Source: JBGAPI01 sp044221335
GTDB taxonomy: Bacteria; Pseudomonadota; Gammaproteobacteria; Xanthomonadales; Ahniellaceae
Direction of reading: 5' to 3'
Assembly (NCBI GenBank): GCA_044221335.1
Contig: JBGAPI010000037.1
Location: 1-54,118, forward strand
DNA length: 54,118 bases
In this document: positions 8,903-17,082 of the stretch, one piece after another
Position numbering within the stretch: position 1 is the stretch's first letter
Layout: the number at the start of each line of letters is the position of its first letter
The notes under the pieces: model-generated
Seen by the model: only the letters and a program-made list of their open reading frames with translations
What the model was told of the DNA's origin: nothing
Database searches by the model: none
Made by a program: the position numbers and the translations under genes

Positions 8903-9017
8903 CGGCAAGGACTCCCGTCGCCAGTCTACGCCGTTCCCCTGGCCGAACCGCACGCGTGTTCGCATTCAGCGTCGCCGGCGTTTAATGTCGCACGGTTTTC
9001 AACCCAGGAGTTCCACC

Positions 9018-9416
9018 ATGCGTTCGATGAAGTCCCTGCTCGCCGTCTCGATGGTCCTCGCGCTCGCCGCCTGCGGCGAGAAGCCGGCCGACACCGCCTC
9101 CGCTCCGGCCGCCCCGGCTGCCGCTCCGAGCACCCCGGCCGCTCCGGCCGCTGCGCCGGCCGCCCCGGCCGTGGCCGCCGCCGACAAGATCGGCATCCCG
9201 GAATGCGACGACTTCCTCACCAAGTACGAGATGTGCCTCAACGAGAAGATCCCGACCGACCAGCGCGGCAGCTACGCCCCGATGATCGCCCAGTGGCGCA
9301 GCACCTGGAAGGCGGCGGCCGCGAATCCCGGATCGCACGACACCATGAAGGCCGCGTGCGAGCAGTCGCGCGACTCCATGCGGACTTCGATGAAGGCCTA
9401 CGGCTGCGACTTCTGA
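9018..9416 (+). CDS. Small Ala/Pro-rich lipoprotein
   Basis: A 132-residue predicted lipoprotein. The signal peptide ends LALAACG with the lipobox Cys at residue 19, followed by a flexible Ala/Pro-rich linker (residues 25-58) and a small C-terminal domain with four cysteines (PECDDF, YEMCLN, AACEQS, YGCDF) that could form two disulfides. AGGAG at 9006-9010 precedes the ATG. A strong intrinsic terminator follows at 9475. No function is known to me; similar small proteins occur in Lysobacterales. Confidence 0.8.
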   Translation: MRSMKSLLAVSMVLALAACGEKPADTASAPAAPAAAPSTPAAPAAAPAAPAVAAADKIGIPECDDFLTKYEMCLNEKIPTDQRGSYAPMIAQWRSTWKAAAANPGSHDTMKAACEQSRDSMRTSMKAYGCDF

Positions 9417-9474
9417 GGAGGAAATCGCTGCGCGATTGCCTTCGCTGAAGAACAAGAAGAACACTTCAATGCGC

Positions 9475-9514
9475 GACGGCGGCGTGTCGGACCGACACGC
9501 CGCCGTCATTTTTT
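9475..9514 (+). terminator. Intrinsic terminator
   Basis: A near-perfect 16-bp inverted repeat (GACGGCGGCGTGTCGG and its complement, 9475-9507) followed by six Ts at 9509-9514. It ends the small lipoprotein transcript, 58 bases after its stop, and is the clearest rho-independent terminator in the window. Confidence 0.92.
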
Positions 9515-9544
9515 GCGCAAGGCGCTCCGATGCCGCAGGGCGCG

Positions 9545-10006
9545 TCAGAGCCCCAGCTCCGACAAGCCCGGATGGGTGCTCGGGCGTGGGCCCGAGGGCC
9601 AGTGGAACCGTCGATCGCCGGGGGCGATCGGCAGGTCGTTGATGCTGGCGATCCGGCGGCGCATCCGGCCGTCGTCGGCAAACTCCCAGTTCTCGTTGCC
9701 GTAGCTCCGGTGCCACTGGCCGGCGTCGTCGTGCCACTCGTAGGCAAAGCGCACGGCGATGCGGTTTCCGCCCGCGAGCCAGAGTTCCTTGATCAGGCGG
9801 TAGTCGTGCTCGCGCTGCCACTTGCGGGTGAGGAACGCGACGATCGCGTCGCGTCCTTCCAGGAATTCGCTGCGGTTTCTCCAGCGGCTGTCTTCGGTGT
9901 ATGCCTGGGCGACCCGCTCGGGATCGCGGCTGTTCCAGGCGTCTTCGGCCGCGCGGACTTTCAGCGTGGCCGAGGCGAGGTCGTAAGGCGGCAGGGGCGG
10001 GCGCAT
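9545..10006 (-). CDS. DUF1348 / NTF2-like (SnoaL-fold) protein
   Basis: A 153-residue protein of the DUF1348 family, with an NTF2-like cone fold. Typical segments are AEDAWNSRDPERVAQAY, TEDSRWRNRSEFLEG, FLTRKWQREHDYRLIKELW and the C-terminal RRIASINDLPI. The length equals the family's usual 150 or so. The start MRPPLPPYDL was chosen over a longer frame that adds basic residues. It lies just downstream of the AhpD-like gene on the same strand (52-base gap). Function in the family is unknown. Confidence 0.85.
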   Translation of the reverse strand: MRPPLPPYDLASATLKVRAAEDAWNSRDPERVAQAYTEDSRWRNRSEFLEGRDAIVAFLTRKWQREHDYRLIKELWLAGGNRIAVRFAYEWHDDAGQWHRSYGNENWEFADDGRMRRRIASINDLPIAPGDRRFHWPSGPRPSTHPGLSELGL

Positions 10007-10058
10007 GGCCGGTCTCCGGAAAGTTCGGCGGCGCACCGGTGGGCGCGCCGCCGGATGA

Positions 10059-10610
10059 TCACGCGGCCTTGCGGGCGGCGACCAGCGGGAAGTCGACTTC
10101 GGTCTTCGCCACTTCGTTGAGATAGTTGGTGAACACGTTCAGCGCGACGTGCTGGACGATCTCGACGATCTGGGCGTCGGTGTAGCCGGCCGCCTTCACC
10201 GCGGCGATCGCGTCGTCGCCGACCCGGCCGCGCTGGTTGACCACCGCGACGGCGAAGCGCACCGCCGCATCGGCCTTGGCGTCGAGCGACGCACCGTTGC
10301 GGTTCGCCGTGATCTCGTCGTCGCTCAGCTTGGCCAGGTTGCGGCCGAGGTAGGCGTGCGCCGACAGGCAGTAGTTGCAGCCGTTGATCTCCGCGACGGC
10401 CAGCGCGATGCGCTCGCGGGTCGGGGCCGGCAGCGCGCCCTTGCCGAGGGCGCCGGACAGGCCGAGGTAGCCCTCCAGAGCGGCCGGCGAGCTGGCGACA
10501 GTGCGGAACAGGTTGGGGACGGTGCCGAGCTGCTTCTGCACGGCGGTGAGCAGCGGCTGGGCAGCGGTCGGGGCGGATTCGATGGTCGGCAGGGTGGCGA
10601 GGCGAGTCAT
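10059..10610 (-). CDS. AhpD-like alkylhydroperoxidase (carboxymuconolactone decarboxylase family)
   Basis: A 183-residue peroxidase-related protein. The redox motif ExxxCxxCxxxH is complete as EINGCNYCLSAH, with both cysteines and the histidine, so thiol peroxidase or disulfide reductase activity is plausible. The pattern QKQLGTVPNLFRTVASSPAALEGYL is typical of the YciW/uncharacterised peroxidase-related subgroup. The start MTRLATLP has an AAGGA site upstream. It is divergent from the LysR gene, the usual arrangement for a LysR-controlled target, so redox-linked control is inferred. Confidence 0.9.
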   Translation of the reverse strand: MTRLATLPTIESAPTAAQPLLTAVQKQLGTVPNLFRTVASSPAALEGYLGLSGALGKGALPAPTRERIALAVAEINGCNYCLSAHAYLGRNLAKLSDDEITANRNGASLDAKADAAVRFAVAVVNQRGRVGDDAIAAVKAAGYTDAQIVEIVQHVALNVFTNYLNEVAKTEVDFPLVAARKAA

Positions 10611-10728
10611 GGCGTTGTCCTTCGGTCGGTGAGTGGGCCGTCTGGCCCGGTGCGAACAGACTAGGCATTGCCAACCCTCGCAACTAGACGGCAATATCTG
10701 TCAACATCTTTCCAAATATTGGAAGAAT
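10611..10728. promoter_or_regulatory. Divergent control region between AhpD-like and LysR genes
   Basis: A 118-base intergenic region, locally AT-rich at 10690-10728 against a GC-rich background. It holds CCAAATATTGG (10712-10722, an imperfect palindrome) and a nearby AATATCTGTC segment, candidates for LysR-type binding. The lysR ATG at 10729 follows a GGAAG site. No exact promoter hexamers could be assigned. Confidence 0.4.
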
Positions 10729-11661
10729 ATGGACCGACTCGCTGCGATGCGAATCTTCGTGCTGGCGGTCGACAGCGGCAGCCTGTCGGCGGCTGCGCGG
10801 GCCTTGCACATGCCACTGGCGACGGTCAGCCGGCGCCTGTCCGAGCTCGAGGCTCGGCTGAAGTCGCGCCTTTTGACCCGCTCGACCCGGCGACTGACAT
10901 TGACCGACGCCGGTCGCGACTACCTCGAGGCCTGTCGCCGCATCCTCGGCGACGTCGATGCCGCCGAGCGCGCGGCCGCCGGCGAGTTCCAGACGCCGAG
11001 TGGCCACCTCGTGATCACCGCGCCGATCGTGCTCGGTCGGCTGCACCTGGTGCCGGTCGTCGCCGATTTCCTGCGGGCCTACCCGCGGGTCGACGTGCGC
11101 CTGCTGCTGACCGACCGGATGCTCGACTTCCAGGGCGATCGGATCGACCTGGCCGTGCGCCTGGGCGAACTGCCGGACAGCCGGCTCACGGCGATCCGGG
11201 TCGGCCTGACCCAGCCGGTCGTGGTGGCGCCGCCGGACTATCTCGCGGCCGAGGGCGAACCCCGGCAACCGAGCGACCTCGTCGATCACCGCACGATCAG
11301 CTTCGAGGCGATCGACGGCGGCACCCGCTGGGCCTTCGATCGAGACGGCGCCGACGCCAGCGTGCACCTGCGCCCGCGACTGTCGGTGAGCACCGCCGAG
11401 GCGGCGCTGGACGCGGCCTTGTCCGGTTTCGGGCTGACCCGGGTGCTCTGCTATCAGGCGGACCGGGCGCGGCGCAGCGGCGCGCTGATCTCGGTGCTCG
11501 AGGACTTCCGACCGGCTCCGCTTCCGATCCACCTCGTCTACCCGTCCGCCAACCGCCAGCCGTTGAAGCTGCGTGCGTTCCTCGATCACGCCGTGCCGCT
11601 GTTGCGCGAGCGCCTGGTGACGATGCCGGCGGGGGAGTGCCTGCGGCTCCCCCCCAAGTGA
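10729..11661 (+). CDS. LysR-family transcriptional regulator
   Basis: A 310-residue LysR regulator. The N-terminal winged helix-turn-helix reads FVLAVDSGSLSAAARALHMP, LATVSRRLSELEARLKSRLL and LTRSTRRLTLTDAG. The substrate-binding domain begins near SGHLVITAPIVLGRLHLVPVV and carries RIDLAVRLGELPDSRL. This pattern is typical of the large DsdC/AaeR-like group of Lysobacterales and Burkholderiales. It is transcribed divergently from the AhpD-like gene, its probable target. An AT-rich upstream region carries candidate operators. Confidence 0.93.
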   Translation: MDRLAAMRIFVLAVDSGSLSAAARALHMPLATVSRRLSELEARLKSRLLTRSTRRLTLTDAGRDYLEACRRILGDVDAAERAAAGEFQTPSGHLVITAPIVLGRLHLVPVVADFLRAYPRVDVRLLLTDRMLDFQGDRIDLAVRLGELPDSRLTAIRVGLTQPVVVAPPDYLAAEGEPRQPSDLVDHRTISFEAIDGGTRWAFDRDGADASVHLRPRLSVSTAEAALDAALSGFGLTRVLCYQADRARRSGALISVLEDFRPAPLPIHLVYPSANRQPLKLRAFLDHAVPLLRERLVTMPAGECLRLPPK

Positions 11662-11797
11662 GAGGCGTCGCTCCGTCGAAGGGGCGCGGACGCGGTCAGC
11701 GCCGGAAGATCGGGCCGATCGGTGCAAGGAGCGCGGTGGTCGGTCGAACCCGGGCGTCATTGGAACTCGGTGCCGTTCCGATCGGATACTCCCACTG

Positions 11798-12358
11798 ATG
11801 AAGCAGGCACCCGCGCCCCGCAAGCTTGTGATCCTCGACCTCGTCGAGACCCTGATCCATGCCGACGAGAGGCCGCTGGCGCGCGCGGCGGACGCCGAGA
11901 CTGGGCCCTACTACGTCTACCTGCGGCCGGGACTCGCGGAGTTCATCGACACGATGTTCGAGCGCTTCGAGGTCGCGGTCTGGACCTCGTCGAACGCGCT
12001 CTACGCCGACAGCGTCTGCCGGATCATCTTCGGCGAGCGGGTGCCCGAGCTCCGCTTCGTCTGGTCGCGCGAACGCTGCACCTCGACGCGCGACTTCGAA
12101 AACGATTCCTGGACCCACGCCAAGCGCCTGAAGAAGGTGCGTCGTCTCGGCTACGACCTCGATCAGGTGCTGATGGTCGACGACAGCCCGGAGAAGCACA
12201 CCCGCAACTACGGGAATCTGGTGCAGGTGCGGCCCTTCGTCGGCGAGCCAGCGGACGATGAGCTGCCGCGGCTCGCGCGCTACCTCGCGGAGCTCGCCAC
12301 TCGCGACAACGTGCGTGCCGTCGACAAGCGCTACTGGCGCGACCGTAGCGGCGGCTAG
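11798..12358 (+). CDS. HAD/FCP1-like (NLI-interacting) phosphatase with altered motif I
   Basis: A 186-residue HAD-superfamily protein of the FCP1/SCP (NIF domain) type. Motif II is WTSSN, and the motif III/IV region is VLMVDDSPEKHTRNYGN with paired Asp. Motif I reads LDLVETLIH: the nucleophile Asp14 is kept, but the +2 general acid/base Asp is Val16, where the family has DLDET. The change is one base (GAC to GTC). Phosphatase activity is therefore doubtful, though the fold and metal-binding residues look intact. It stands alone between the LysR gene and the VPS10-like protein. A sequence error cannot be excluded. Confidence 0.85.
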   Translation: MKQAPAPRKLVILDLVETLIHADERPLARAADAETGPYYVYLRPGLAEFIDTMFERFEVAVWTSSNALYADSVCRIIFGERVPELRFVWSRERCTSTRDFENDSWTHAKRLKKVRRLGYDLDQVLMVDDSPEKHTRNYGNLVQVRPFVGEPADDELPRLARYLAELATRDNVRAVDKRYWRDRSGG

Positions 12359-12370
12359 CGCGATCCGTGG

Positions 12371-12420
12371 GGTAACAAAATGTCCCCGTTTTCTAGGCCG
12401 GAAGTCGGATGTCACATCCG
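12371..12420. repeat. Short palindromes before the VPS10-like gene
   Basis: Two features lie in the 125-base gap. GGGGTAACAAAATGTCCCC (from 12370) has complementary ends and AT-rich middle unlike its surroundings, and CGGATGTCACATCCG (12406-12420) is a perfect odd-length palindrome. They may be an operator or a fragment of a mobile repeat. Role unknown. Confidence 0.35.
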
Positions 12421-12483
12421 TCCCGCGGCTGGCTATCCTCGTCCGGCTTGCGGCCACCTGCCGCCTCGATCCGGGGAAACTCC

Positions 12484-15400
12484 ATGCTGCGCACGATGCT
12501 GGCTGCCGCCATCGCCTTCTCGCTGTTGTCCGACGCCTACGCCGCCCGCCCGGTGCCGAACAAGCCGAGCACGCCGGAACAGCGCTGGCAGGCCTGGCAG
12601 CAGCACGAGAAACTCGCGCAGGAGTCGCTGTTCGGTGCGATGAACTGGCGCTCGATCGGCCCGACCGCGCAGGGCGGCCGCGTCGTCGACCTCGCGCCGG
12701 TGCCGGGCCAGCCCTGGGGCTTCTATGTCGCCTACGCCACCGGTGGCGTCTGGCGCACCACCAACAACGGGGCCAGCTTCGAGCCGCTGACCGATCGCCT
12801 CCCGACCACGGTGACCGGCGCGATCGCCGTCGACGCGAGCAAGCCCAAGCGGCTGTGGGTCGGCACCGGCGAGCCGAATTCGTCGCGCTCGGTCTACGGC
12901 GGACTGGGCCTGTTCCGAAGCGACGACGACGGCGCGCACTTCGAGCGTGTCGGCCTCGCCGACGCGACCGCGTTCGCCAGGATCTCGGTCGACCCGCGCG
13001 ATGGCAGCAAGGTCTGCACCGCCGTGATCGGCAGCGCCTACACCGCCGGCGGCGCGCGCGGCGTGTGGTGCACGTCCGACGACGGCAAGACCTGGCAGAA
13101 CACGCTGAAGCCGGCCAATGCCGTCACCGGCGCGATCGACCTCGTTCGCGATCCGAAACGCCCCGACGTGCTCTACGCCGCCACCTGGGAGCGCACCCGC
13201 CTGCCCTGGAAGTTCACCGAGTCGGGCGGCGGCTCCGGGATCTGGAAGTCGACCGACAATGGCGCGCACTGGACGCGCCTCGCCGGCGGGCTGCCCGGCG
13301 GCGACAAGATCGGCCGCATCGGCCTCTCGATTGCCGCGTCGCGGCCGGACACAGTCTACGCGTCGATCGACCGCTGGGACCCGATGCCGGCCGACCAGAT
13401 CGAACTCGGCGACCGGCCGCTGTCCTACAAGCGCCTGAAGGCGATGTCGAAGGAGGAATTCCTGCGCCAGGACCCCGAGGAGATCGAGAATTTCATCCGC
13501 GGCAACGACCTCGACACCGCGCTCGACGCGAAGGGCCTGATCGAAAAGGTGAAGGACGGCTCGGTGTCGATGGCGCAGCTGCTGGACGAGGTCCGGGCGC
13601 GCGACAACGGCTTCGGCGACGTCGACGTGCGCGGCCTCGAGGTCTGGCGCACGGACGACGCGGGCGGCAGCTGGCGCAAGCCCCACGACGCGCCGATCCG
13701 CGAGGTCACCTACACCTACGGCTACTACTTCGGGATGATCAAGGCGGCGCCGGACGACCCCGAGCGCGTCTACATCGTCGGCGTGCCCGCGGTGACCTCC
13801 GCCGACGGCGGCAAGTCCTGGACGACGCTGCAGAGCGACCAGGTGCACGGGGACTACCACGTCTGGTGGATCGACCCCAGCAACGCGCAGCGGATGATCG
13901 TCGGCAACGACGGCGGCATCGACATCAGCTACGACGGCGGCAAGCACTGGAAGGGACTCGACGCGCAGCCGGTCGGGCAGTTCTATTCGATCACCGTGGA
14001 CATGGCCGAGCCCTACAACGTCTACGGCGGCCTGCAGGACAACGGCTCGATGAAGGGCTCCTCGCAGACCCGCTGGGAGATCGACGACCGCTGGAGCGTG
14101 ATCGGGGGCGGCGACGGCATGCAGGTCGCGGTCGACACTCGCGACAACCAGACGCTGTACACCGGCTACCAGTTCGGCAACTACGCGCGCTCCGGTCCGG
14201 CTGGCCGCCACGAGGTGCGCCCGCGCGCCGAGCTCGGCGCCCCGCCGCTGCGCTACAACTGGGATACGCCGATCGCCCTGTCGTCGCATCTGCAGGACAT
14301 CGTCTACTTCGGCGCCAACCGGCTGTTCCGGTCGATGGACAAGGGCGAGACCTGGACCGCGATCTCCGCGGACCTCACGAGCTCGAAGAACCGCGGCAAC
14401 GTGCCGTTCGCGACTCTGACCAGCTTCGCCGAATCGCCGAAGGTGTTCGGCCGGATCGTCGCCGGCACCGACGACGGCAACCTGTGGCTCACCGACAGCG
14501 GCGGCAGCACCTGGAGCGCGATCGGCGACGGCCTGCCGGCCGAGCGCTGGGTGTCGCGCGCGATCCTGTCGGCGCACCAGAAGGACCGGATCTATGTCGC
14601 GCTGAACGGCTATCGCCAGGACGACGGCAGCGCCTACCTCTACGTCAGCGAGGATCTCGGCAAGCACTGGACGGCGATCGCCGCCAACCTGCCGGCCGAG
14701 GCGATCAATGTGGTCCGCGAGGACCCGGTCAACGCCGACGTGCTCTACGTCGGGACCGACCGCGGCGTGTACGTCTCGATCGACCGTGGCCATTCCTGGC
14801 AGGGCCTCGGCGGCAACCTGCCGAACGTGCCGGTGCATGACCTCGCGGTGCACCCGCGCGAGCGCGAGCTCGTCGCCGGCACCCACGGCCGCAGCGCCTG
14901 GGTGATCGACGTGCTGCCGGTGCAGGAGGCGAGCGCGAAGCTGCAGGAGGAAGGTGCCCACCTGTTCCCGCTGGCCGAGATCGAGGCCGACCGTGACTGG
15001 CGCTCCGCTGCGCCGCGCTGGTACCTCGACGACAACGCCCTGCCGAAGGCGACGATCAGCTTCTGGGCGAAAGCGGCCGGGAAGGGCACGCTGACGATCG
15101 TCGATGGCAATGGCAACAGCGTGCGCGAGATCGCCGTCGACGCGCGCCGCGGCATCAACACCGTCGACTGGGACGTGCAGGTCGACCAGGGCCTGGCGCT
15201 CGCCGCGGAGCAGGCCGCTGTCGCCAAGGCGAAAGCCGCCGAGGCGAAGAAGGCCGAGTCGGGCGAGGCGGGTGACGCCAAGGCCAAGGATTCCTCCGAC
15301 AAGGACAAGGCCGCCGACCAGGGCATCCTCGCCAAGACTCCGTACGCCGAGTCGGTCCGCCTCGGCCATCGCCTGTTCGCGCTGCCGGGCGACTACAAGG

Positions 15401-15573
15401 TCAAGCTGGCTCTGGGCGACGCCCGCAGCGAGACCAAGCTCGAGATCAAGGCCCCGGAGGCTCGCAAGCCGCGGGCCAAGGCACCGCCGAAACTGCGCGG
15501 CAAGGACGGCTACGCGGGAGCGGCGACGCGGATGGACGCCGAGGCGCGGCCGGAGAGCGAAGACCGGGACTGA
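12484..15573 (+). CDS. Secreted VPS10/BNR-repeat beta-propeller protein
   Basis: A 1029-residue exported protein of the glycosyl-hydrolase-like/sortilin (VPS10) propeller class. The signal peptide covers residues 1-20 (cut near AYA-A). Repeated Asp-box blades follow: GVWRTTNNGASFEPL, GLFRSDDDGAHFERV, GVWCTSDDGKTWQNT, GIWKSTDNGAHWTRL, LYVSEDLGKHWTAI and VYVSIDRGHSWQGL. The segment near residues 840-925 resembles an FN3/FlgD-like strand region, and a Lys/Ala/Glu-rich linker (about 905-945) precedes the C-terminus. It has no DGFE tail. Similar proteins are common in Lysobacterales and Bacteroidetes; no enzymatic function has been shown that I know of. Confidence 0.88.
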   Translation: MLRTMLAAAIAFSLLSDAYAARPVPNKPSTPEQRWQAWQQHEKLAQESLFGAMNWRSIGPTAQGGRVVDLAPVPGQPWGFYVAYATGGVWRTTNNGASFEPLTDRLPTTVTGAIAVDASKPKRLWVGTGEPNSSRSVYGGLGLFRSDDDGAHFERVGLADATAFARISVDPRDGSKVCTAVIGSAYTAGGARGVWCTSDDGKTWQNTLKPANAVTGAIDLVRDPKRPDVLYAATWERTRLPWKFTESGGGSGIWKSTDNGAHWTRLAGGLPGGDKIGRIGLSIAASRPDTVYASIDRWDPMPADQIELGDRPLSYKRLKAMSKEEFLRQDPEEIENFIRGNDLDTALDAKGLIEKVKDGSVSMAQLLDEVRARDNGFGDVDVRGLEVWRTDDAGGSWRKPHDAPIREVTYTYGYYFGMIKAAPDDPERVYIVGVPAVTSADGGKSWTTLQSDQVHGDYHVWWIDPSNAQRMIVGNDGGIDISYDGGKHWKGLDAQPVGQFYSITVDMAEPYNVYGGLQDNGSMKGSSQTRWEIDDRWSVIGGGDGMQVAVDTRDNQTLYTGYQFGNYARSGPAGRHEVRPRAELGAPPLRYNWDTPIALSSHLQDIVYFGANRLFRSMDKGETWTAISADLTSSKNRGNVPFATLTSFAESPKVFGRIVAGTDDGNLWLTDSGGSTWSAIGDGLPAERWVSRAILSAHQKDRIYVALNGYRQDDGSAYLYVSEDLGKHWTAIAANLPAEAINVVREDPVNADVLYVGTDRGVYVSIDRGHSWQGLGGNLPNVPVHDLAVHPRERELVAGTHGRSAWVIDVLPVQEASAKLQEEGAHLFPLAEIEADRDWRSAAPRWYLDDNALPKATISFWAKAAGKGTLTIVDGNGNSVREIAVDARRGINTVDWDVQVDQGLALAAEQAAVAKAKAAEAKKAESGEAGDAKAKDSSDKDKAADQGILAKTPYAESVRLGHRLFALPGDYKVKLALGDARSETKLEIKAPEARKPRAKAPPKLRGKDGYAGAATRMDAEARPESEDRD

Positions 15574-15703
15574 GCGGTTCCGCCGGCATTTCCTTCCGTG
15601 GATGCGGGCCGGTTTCCACTCCGGCCCGGCCGGCGCTCTCGTTTCGGATCGACGTCGGCGCCGCGGGCCGCTCTTCGCCCGGGGAATGCGCGCAGCGGAT
15701 TGC

Positions 15704-16906
15704 TCACTCGAAGCCGTCCCTGAACAGGATGGCGTTGACGTCGAACTTCTGCATCAGCGAATGCCCCTGGAAGTCCGCTTCCCAGGCCCAGGTACCTTCG
15801 GCGGCGTCGACGGGCAGCGTGAAGTTCCAGTACCAGTAGGACGCCGCGTAATGGCTCTGGGAGCCGGCGACGTTCTGGCTGTCGAAGCTGAAGCTCGCGA
15901 ACAGCGTGTTGTCCGGACGACGGATGCGCAGCTGGCTGACCTGACCCCAGCGCTGGTCGCGGTAGTAGGCCGCGACGACCAGCGCGTCCCCGGGCTGGAA
16001 GATCGACTTCAGGTTCGGCGTGTCGCTGGTCGTCGGGCAGGGCGGGAACTGCGGCGGCACGCCGTGGGTGGCGAGCCGGGCGATCGCGGAATCGTAGTAC
16101 GGCGGCTGGCTCGCCCAGGCGCTCGGGATCGCGTTGCAGGTTCCGCTGAACGGGTCGATCACTGCCGCGTCCGATGCGGCGGAGGCGCGCAGTTCCAGAT
16201 GCAGGTGCGGGCCGGTGGACACGCCGGAGCTGCCGACCTTGCCGAGCGTCTCGCCGACGGCGACGGTCGCTCCGATCGGCTTGGCCGTCACCGAGCCCGA
16301 CTTCATGTGCAGGTACCAGGCGACCGTGCCGTCGGCATGCTGCACGAACACGTAGTTCGGCGTGTCCGGGGCATTGAACGAGCAGGAACGGTCATTGTTG
16401 CCATCGGCCTTGGCGATGATCGTGCCGGGCGCGGCCGCCACGACGCTCACCGTGGCGGCGTCCATCGTCGTCCATGGGAACGGCCACAGGAAGATGTCGG
16501 TGCCGCCGTGGTTGTAGCCGCCAGTGGAGTCGTAGGTCCGGCCGCCACAGTTGAAATCGAGCACCTGGTTCGGGAAGGCCGGATTGAGGTCGACGAAGTT
16601 GGAGATGCCATGCTGGTCGAGCCCGGCGCCGGGATTCGGCGCCAGCGGCCAGGCAAGACCCGTCACCGAGGGCGCCAGCGGACGGTAGGAGGAGATCGGC
16701 AGGCCAAGGGCGCGGGCGCCGCGCTCCTGTTCCGCGAGCAGAGCGCGCAGCGTGGCTAGGTCCGTCACGTCGCCCGGCAGCGGCGCGCCACCGCCGCCGT
16801 CCGGGAGCCCGGAGGCGTTGACGGCATCGAGCGGCAGCATGCAGGCCAGTGCCGCGGCGGCGGCGAGCGCTAGACGTTGGTGCGGGAGCAGGGTGGTCGG
16901 CGACAT
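15704..16906 (-). CDS. Secreted M23-family (LytM) metallopeptidase with C-terminal DGFE tail
   Basis: A 400-residue exported peptidase predicted to cleave peptidoglycan cross-links. The signal peptide runs to about residue 32 (AVNAS-G). The M23 zinc motifs are YNHGGTD (His and Asp ligands) and GPHLHLELR (HxH); both are complete, so it should be active. The C-terminal half is beta-rich and unassigned, and the protein ends ILFRDGFE. This tail is shared with two other secreted proteins in the window. The start MSPTTLLPHQ was chosen; MRAMSPTT, 9 bases upstream, is possible. It is divergent from creD. Confidence 0.9.
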   Translation of the reverse strand: MSPTTLLPHQRLALAAAAALACMLPLDAVNASGLPDGGGGAPLPGDVTDLATLRALLAEQERGARALGLPISSYRPLAPSVTGLAWPLAPNPGAGLDQHGISNFVDLNPAFPNQVLDFNCGGRTYDSTGGYNHGGTDIFLWPFPWTTMDAATVSVVAAAPGTIIAKADGNNDRSCSFNAPDTPNYVFVQHADGTVAWYLHMKSGSVTAKPIGATVAVGETLGKVGSSGVSTGPHLHLELRASAASDAAVIDPFSGTCNAIPSAWASQPPYYDSAIARLATHGVPPQFPPCPTTSDTPNLKSIFQPGDALVVAAYYRDQRWGQVSQLRIRRPDNTLFASFSFDSQNVAGSQSHYAASYWYWNFTLPVDAAEGTWAWEADFQGHSLMQKFDVNAILFRDGFE

Positions 16907-17082
16907 GGCCCTCATCCTAGTCGGTGGGCGTGGGGATGGCATGTGCGCGTCGAGCCGGATCAGGCGAGGGGGATCCCGGGCCCTTCGGCTGCCCCGGAAC
17001 CGCCACCGATTCGCCCCGTCGGCGGCCGCGAATCGCCGCCGCGGGCGCGCAGCCTCGTCGCGAACCTCCCTGGAGCGCGACC

